Assembly: GCA_035628035.1 (NCBI GenBank)
Contig: DASPKS010000204.1
Span: forward strand, 1 to 5,996
Reading direction: 5' to 3'
Length of the DNA stretch: 5,996 nucleotides
Source of the DNA: DASPKS01 sp035628035
GTDB taxonomy: Bacteria > Bacteroidota > Rhodothermia > Rhodothermales > Rubricoccaceae
Positions 1-5,996 of this stretch are shown piece by piece. Made by a program: the position numbers and the translations under genes. Each line of letters opens with the position of its first letter. Positions within the stretch are counted from its first letter, which is position 1. Under the pieces are notes generated by a model that saw nothing but the letters and a program-made list of their open reading frames with translations, made no database searches and had not been told where the DNA came from.

Positions 1-322
1 CGGGGCCGTGGTTGATGAGGAGCACCTGCACCTCCCCGCGGTAGTCGGCGTCGACGGTGCCGGGGCTGTTGAGGACGGTCACGCCGTGGCGCGCGGCCAG
101 CCCGCTGCGGGGGCGGACCTGCCCCTCCGTCCCGGGCGGGAGCGCGAGGATGAGCCCCGTAGGCACGCCGGCGAACTGGCCCGGCGCAAGAACGACGGGT
201 GCCCCGTCGGGGATGGCCGCGCGGAGGTCGAGCCCGGCGGCGCCTTCGGTGGCGTGGGCGGGGAGGTCGAGCCCCTCGCCATGGGGTAGCACGTGAACGG
301 GGACGGTGATCGGCTCGGTCAT
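1..322 (-). CDS. dut: dUTP diphosphatase (dUTPase), N-terminal 107 residues, cut by window edge
   Basis: Hydrolyses dUTP to dUMP and pyrophosphate, keeping uracil out of DNA and supplying dUMP for thymidylate synthesis; the family is a cytosolic homotrimer. Visible motifs in order: motif 1 AAGLDLRAAI (residues 28-37), motif 2 RPRSGLAARHG (70-80) and motif 3 GTVDADYRGEV (88-98) with the catalytic Asp at 91, followed by LLINHG. Motifs 4 and 5 (the C-terminal part that closes over the nucleotide) lie beyond position 1, so completeness cannot be judged. The ATG at 322-320 gives the usual ~28 residues before motif 1, as in E. coli Dut. No Shine-Dalgarno is visible; the T-run of a strong terminator ends only three bases before the ATG. 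The transporter gene lies upstream on the same strand. The family call is secure; the exact start is less so. Confidence 0.93.
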   Translation of the reverse strand, partial: MTEPITVPVHVLPHGEGLDLPAHATEGAAGLDLRAAIPDGAPVVLAPGQFAGVPTGLILALPPGTEGQVRPRSGLAARHGVTVLNSPGTVDADYRGEVQVLLINHGP

Positions 323-325
323 AGC

Positions 326-361
326 AAAAAAGCGCGGGGGCGGCCCCAGGCCGCCCCCGCG
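326..361 (-). terminator. Intrinsic terminator after the peptide transporter gene
   Basis: A perfect 13-bp GC-rich stem (333-345 with 349-361) closes a 3-base loop and is followed on the minus strand by six T residues (331-326). This is a textbook rho-independent terminator for the transporter gene, whose stop codon is at 388-386. It points in the same direction as dut, whose ATG (322-320) begins three bases after the T-run. Confidence 0.87.
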
Positions 362-385
362 AAGCTACCGCCACCAGGCCGTGCG

Positions 386-2014
<1,629 letters not shown>

Positions 2015-2195
2015 GGTCGTTACCTGTGCTGGTTCGTGGGGAACGCTGCCGCCCTGCGCCGAGCGGGTGGGCGGAAGCGCGCGAAGATAGGACGCTCGCG
2101 GAAAAGGAAGGCCGCCCAAAACAACGGGATGGGCGGCGCGGTCCCCGGCAAAGCCGGAAGACCTGCGAAAAACGTAACACCCATCCGAAAGGTCC
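2015..2195. promoter_or_regulatory. Intergenic region upstream of the transporter gene
   Basis: 181 bases between the meaB stop and the transporter start, both on the minus strand. It presumably holds the transporter promoter. The only candidate is a -7-like TATCTTCG (2089-2082, minus strand), one base off TAnnTTTG, without a well-spaced TTG upstream, so the promoter call is weak. Two small inverted repeats lie here: CCGGC-AAA-GCCGG (2145-2157) and GCCGCCC/GGGCGGC (2111-2117 with 2131-2137). No small gene is evident. Confidence 0.3.
2100..2137 (-). terminator. Candidate weak terminator after meaB
   Basis: A 7-bp GC-only stem (2131-2137 with 2111-2117) with a 13-base loop is followed on the minus strand by a pyrimidine-rich tail containing CCTTTTCC (down to 2100). 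The position, about 60 bases after the meaB stop, fits a terminator, but the long loop and broken T-run make it weak. Confidence 0.35.
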
Positions 2196-3128
2196 CTAGC
2201 GGCCCTGGAGCTGCGCCGCGAGCCGGTAGGGCGCCCGCTCGGCCGGGTCGAGCGTGGCGAGCGCGTCGTCGAGGGCGGCCCGCCGCGCCGGCGTCCAGAA
2301 CGTCCGGTGGAGGGCGGCCGCCGCGAGTCGCCGGACGCGGCGCCGCAGCCGCGCCTCGCGTGTGGCGTCCCACGACGCGGCGAGGTGTGCGTGGTGCTTT
2401 TCGAGTGCCTCCACGAGCGCCTCGATCCCCTCGCCCTGGAGCGCGGAGGTCTTCACGACGGGCACGCCCCACCCATCGGCGGCGGCCGGGCGGAGGTGGA
2501 GCATCTGCCGGAGCGCGCCGACGACGAGGTTCGCCTCAGGATGGTCGGCCTTGTTGACGGCGAACACGTGGGCGATCTCCATGAGCCCGGCCTTCATCGC
2601 CTGCACGGCGTCGCCGCTCTCGGGGACGAGGACGACGAGCACGGTGTCGGCCGCCTCAGCCACGTCGAGCTCCCCCTGCCCCACCCCGACCGTCTCGATG
2701 AGGATCACGTCGAAGCCCGCCGCGTCGAGGACGTCGCAGGCCGCCTCGGCCGCCTCGGCCAGCCCGCCGAGGGCGCCGCGCGCCGCGAGCGACCGGATGA
2801 ACACGCCGGGGTCGGCGGTCCGGTCGTCCATCCGCACGCGGTCGCCGAGGAGCGCCCCACCGGTGAACGGGCTCGACGGGTCCACCGCCACCACGCCGAC
2901 GCGCTGCCCGGCCGCGCGGAAGGCGCCGATGAGGCGGTCGGTGAGCGTGGACTTGCCGGCGCCGGGCGGGCCCGTGAGGCCGAGCCGCCACGCCCGCCCC
3001 GTGCGCGGGTAGAGCGTGTCCACGAGCGCCTCCGCCCCAACGAGCCCGTTCTCCACCACCGTGATCGCCCGCGCGAGGGCGCGGCGGTCCGAGGCGAAGA
3101 CGCCTTCGACGAGGGGAGCAGCATCCAT
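2196..3128 (-). CDS. meaB: MeaB/ArgK-type G3E GTPase, chaperone of methylmalonyl-CoA mutase
   Basis: 310-residue cytosolic GTPase of the MeaB/MMAA family. Members load adenosylcobalamin into methylmalonyl-CoA mutase (or relatives such as isobutyryl-CoA mutase) and protect the enzyme using GTP hydrolysis. Motifs in order: Walker A GPPGAGKST (53-61); the family-specific VDPSSPFTGGALLGDRVRM (82-100), which binds Mg and includes switch I; switch II ETVGVGQGE (145-153); the guanine-specificity motif NKAD (192-195); and SALQGEG (228-234). The helical C-terminal tail (about 250-310) matches the dimerisation arm. Length is near the usual 310-330. The ATG at 3128 gives the expected N-terminus; another at 3124 is out of frame. 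No Shine-Dalgarno. Divergent from aspS across 123 bases. No mutase gene lies in the window, although in many genomes meaB sits next to one, so the partner must be encoded elsewhere. The old name argK (lysine-arginine-ornithine transport kinase) is misleading. Confidence 0.94.
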   Translation of the reverse strand: MDAAPLVEGVFASDRRALARAITVVENGLVGAEALVDTLYPRTGRAWRLGLTGPPGAGKSTLTDRLIGAFRAAGQRVGVVAVDPSSPFTGGALLGDRVRMDDRTADPGVFIRSLAARGALGGLAEAAEAACDVLDAAGFDVILIETVGVGQGELDVAEAADTVLVVLVPESGDAVQAMKAGLMEIAHVFAVNKADHPEANLVVGALRQMLHLRPAAADGWGVPVVKTSALQGEGIEALVEALEKHHAHLAASWDATREARLRRRVRRLAAAALHRTFWTPARRAALDDALATLDPAERAPYRLAAQLQGR

Positions 3129-3251
3129 CAGGCAATCAGGCGGGGCCGGAGAAGCTACCCTTCCTGCTTTCCTACGGGAATCTTGCGATTTCTTCCCCGT
3201 GCCCCCTGTAGACCCCCGATAGCTTCTCGGCTCGCTTTCGCCTCGCGCGTC
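3129..3251. promoter_or_regulatory. Divergent meaB/aspS intergenic region with an inverted repeat
   Basis: 123 bases between two divergent start codons must hold promoters for both genes. A perfect 9-bp inverted repeat, GAGAAGCTA (3149-3157) and TAGCTTCTC (3220-3228), flanks the middle, centred near 3188. The second arm extends to CCG-type symmetry if one extra G in the first arm is ignored. Toward aspS, TTGCGA (3183-3188) and TGTAGA (3207-3212), 18 bases apart, are a weak -35/-10 pair. Neither start codon has a Shine-Dalgarno. Confidence 0.35.
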
Positions 3252-5093
<1,842 letters not shown>

Positions 5094-5121
5094 GCGGGGC
5101 GACTCTTCGCCATCGTTCCAC

Positions 5122-5153
5122 AGGCCGCGCGTTGACAGCCGGGGGCCTTTTTT
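5122..5153 (+). terminator. Candidate aspS terminator overlapping the tRNA promoter
   Basis: AGGCC (5122-5126) can pair with GGCCT (5144-5148), followed by a run of six T (5148-5153), 29 bases after the aspS stop. The stem is short and the loop 17 bases, so it is weak alone. Its loop contains the -35 element of the tRNA promoter. Confidence 0.4.
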
Positions 5154-5162
5154 CTAGTTTTC
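5132..5162 (+). promoter_or_regulatory. Promoter of the tRNA-Lys / tRNA-Leu unit
   Basis: A perfect TTGACA (5132-5137) is followed after 17 bases by TAGTTTTC (5155-5162). That element matches seven of eight positions of the Bacteroidota -7 consensus TAnnTTTG and half of the E. coli -10. The TTG-to-TA distance also suits the Bacteroidota arrangement. A GC-rich stretch (TCGGCCCTG) follows where transcription should start, as at many stable-RNA promoters. Mature tRNA-Lys begins about 43 bases after the -7 element. Confidence 0.62.
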
Positions 5163-5204
5163 TCGGCCCTGAGCGAGCCGCCTGCCGGTGCCTCTACCGG
5201 AGCC

Positions 5205-5277
<73 letters not shown>

Positions 5278-5338
5278 CCGGGGCCGAGCCGCGCCCCGGC
5301 CCGCGCAGGGGAGCCCTAATAAGGGCCGCGTTCTTTCT

Positions 5339-5425
5339 GCCCAGGTGGTGAAATTGGTAGACACGCCATCTTGAGGGGGTGGTGGGAGCAATCCCGTGCT
5401 GGTTCGAGTCCAGTCCTGGGCACCA
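5339..5425 (+). tRNA. tRNA-Leu (anticodon GAG)
   Basis: A class II tRNA with a long variable arm, reading leucine CTC/CTT codons. Acceptor GCCCAGG (5339-5345) pairs with CCTGGGC (5415-5421). Anticodon stem CCATC/GGTGG is at 5366-5370 and 5378-5382, with loop TTGAGGG and anticodon GAG at 5373-5375. The variable arm TGGGA-GCAA-TCCC is at about 5383-5395. T-stem GCTGG/CCAGT flanks TTCGAGT at 5403-5409. Discriminator is A5422 and CCA is encoded at 5423-5425, unlike tRNA-Lys. Between the two tRNAs, GCCCT-AATA-AGGGC (5313-5326) forms a small hairpin followed by a pyrimidine-rich stretch; it also contains TAATAA, which could act as a -10. So this tRNA may be co-transcribed with tRNA-Lys or have a weak promoter of its own. 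Confidence 0.96.
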
Positions 5426-5427
5426 AG

Positions 5428-5476
5428 TAGGGCCCGTAAGTGCAATAGATGTGGCGCTTACGGGCCCTAACTCTTT
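5428..5476 (+). terminator. Hairpin terminator after tRNA-Leu
   Basis: A 16-bp stem with a single G-U pair (5428-5443 with 5454-5469) and a 10-base loop begins three bases after the encoded CCA. Only a short pyrimidine tail, CTCTTT (5471-5476), follows, so release may be incomplete or need Rho. The stem is almost symmetric and could work on both strands. The position makes it the likely end of the tRNA transcript. Confidence 0.6.
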
Positions 5477-5481
5477 CAGGG

Positions 5482-5505
5482 GGTACAGGTAGAGGTACAG
5501 GTAAA
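5482..5505. repeat. Four tandem GGTANA hexamers
   Basis: The hexamers GGTACA, GGTAGA, GGTACA and GGTAAA follow without gaps. At the larger scale this is a 12-base unit repeated twice, with GGTACAGGTA exact in both copies. It lies in non-coding DNA just past the tRNA terminator. No function can be read from it. Confidence 0.8.
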
Positions 5506-5573
5506 GAGAATGTGGGCGTCCTAGCGTACTCCGTTGTCCACACGCAAGCCACTGCGTATTCCTCCATTCGTCT

Positions 5574-5648
5574 CTATGGCTCAGGGTGCTTGTGGAGGAG
5601 GTAGCTGAAGTCGGTGGCCAGCTCGTACGTCGTCGAGATTTCCAGAAG
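5574..5648 (-). pseudogene. Remnant of the Hen1 N-terminus (RNA-repair 3'-terminal ribose 2'-O-methyltransferase)
   Basis: Read on the minus strand, 24 codons ending at a TAG (5576-5574) include TTYELATDFSYLLHKHPE. This is very close to the conserved start of bacterial Hen1, whose members begin roughly M-L-L-x-I-T-T-T and continue A-T-D-L-G-Y-L-L-H-K-H-P. Intact Hen1 works with the kinase-phosphatase-ligase Pnkp to repair and protect RNAs such as tRNAs cut by ribotoxins. Here there is no ATG at the expected start (Arg and Leu codons instead). The reading frame stops right after H-P-E-P, and none of the following Hen1 motifs (the F-D-L/H-V-F-Y-P-E region) appear in any frame toward tRNA-Leu. 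No pnkp is present. The piece is therefore a dead fragment. The family match is from memory. Confidence 0.72.
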
Positions 5649-5804
5649 CCGTCCTCGCGGAGGGGATGTATGAGGTGGGCCGCTATAAGTCGGCCTTCGA
5701 CGGGAGCTGTCTCCCGAGAGGGTCGTACCTCCTGCGCGCGCTTCGCGCCGGAGTCCGGCGCGGGTACGGTCACGCGCACGCAGCGCGTGACTCTGCTCAA
5801 ATGA
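5642..5804 (+). pseudogene. Remnant of a type IX secretion C-terminal sorting domain, frameshifted
   Basis: In the frame starting at 5642 the plus strand reads AVLAEGMYEVGRY (5648-5686), then FDGSCLPRGSYLLRA (5696-5740). This fits the pattern of Bacteroidota type A sorting domains: ...VAVLAEG...GRHxxxFDxSxLPSGxYLxRA. The family's last strand, GTVTRTQRVTLLK and a stop (5763-5804), is in the next frame, so a one-base gain or two-base loss lies between about 5740 and 5763. In intact proteins this ~80-residue domain directs a large exported protein through the outer membrane and is then removed. The rest of that protein is missing: upstream of about 5645 the sequence belongs to the Hen1 remnant on the other strand. 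LPRG for LPSG and a Cys for the usual small residue also suggest decay. An active frameshifted gene is unlikely, since no start or body remains. Confidence 0.68.
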
Positions 5805-5996
5805 GCGGAGCGAATTCCTGAGGGCGGGGCGTGGGAAACGGACACCGTCATCGTCGGCTTCCGCGACTGTACCGGTGGGGGGTCGAGCGAGGTGGTCCTC
5901 ACGAAGCGCCGCGCGAAGCGCGGCTGAAGACGCCCTCCGCGGGCTCCACCGACACGGCCCTATCATTGGGCAGGGTTGCCCGGTCTCTCATGCGCC
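5805..5996. other. Right-edge region without a recognised gene
   Basis: No frame here gives a product I recognise; the open frames are short or low-complexity Arg/Ala/Ser translations typical of GC-rich non-coding DNA. It contains a 7-bp hairpin GCCGCGC-GAA-GCGCGGC (5908-5924) and a small one, GGGCA/TGCCC (5968-5981). It may be further decayed sequence, or the upstream region of a gene beyond the window. Confidence 0.5.

Noticed and set aside
2307..3251. N-terminal extension of aspS reaching back to 2307
   Set aside because: The frame is open upstream but opposite meaB, with compositionally biased translation. AspRS homology starts just after the ATG at 3252.
5428..5471. Integron attC site at the hairpin after tRNA-Leu
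   Set aside because: The ends do not match the RYYYAAC / GTTRRRY core sites and no cassette or integrase is present; a tRNA terminator explains it better.
5745..5809. Cluster of hairpins (CGCGCCGG/CCGGCGCG, GTCACGCGC/GCGCGTGAC, TCTGCTC/GAGCGGA) as a structured RNA
   Set aside because: They coincide with the coding remnant of the sorting domain; the V-T-R-T-Q-R-V-T codons alone give the near-palindrome. No independent sign of an RNA gene.

Overview
The window is very GC-rich chromosomal DNA, most likely from the Bacteroidota/Rhodothermota side of the tree (a Rhodothermales-like organism is my best guess). Four things point there. The AspRS N-terminus is of the Bacteroidota type. The protein genes lack clear Shine-Dalgarno sequences. 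The tRNA promoter has a -7 element close to the Bacteroidota TAnnTTTG. The right end holds a fragment of a type IX secretion sorting domain, a system confined to this group. The assignment is inference; no rRNA gene is present.

Layout. At the left edge, on the minus strand, is the N-terminal part of dut (dUTPase), cut by the window end. A POT/PTR2 proton-coupled peptide transporter precedes it on the same strand, and a strong intrinsic terminator sits directly between the two. Further right, still on the minus strand, is meaB, the G3E GTPase chaperone of methylmalonyl-CoA mutase. It is divergent from aspS (aspartyl-tRNA synthetase), which is complete on the plus strand. After aspS come a convincing promoter, tRNA-Lys(TTT), tRNA-Leu(GAG) and a long hairpin that probably ends the tRNA transcript.

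The last ~570 bases carry no intact gene. They hold a short hexamer repeat and two gene remnants lying back to back. One is a 24-codon piece of the N-terminus of the RNA-repair methyltransferase Hen1 (minus strand). The other is the frameshifted C-terminal tail of a type IX-secreted protein (plus strand). This looks like a decaying accessory region beside tRNA genes.

The intact genes are housekeeping functions: nucleotide-pool sanitation, peptide uptake, B12-enzyme maintenance and translation. They do not form one pathway. aspS and the tRNAs share a translation theme, but the tRNAs appear to have their own promoter. I see no intact novel system; the most unusual part is the remnant region at 5574-5804.
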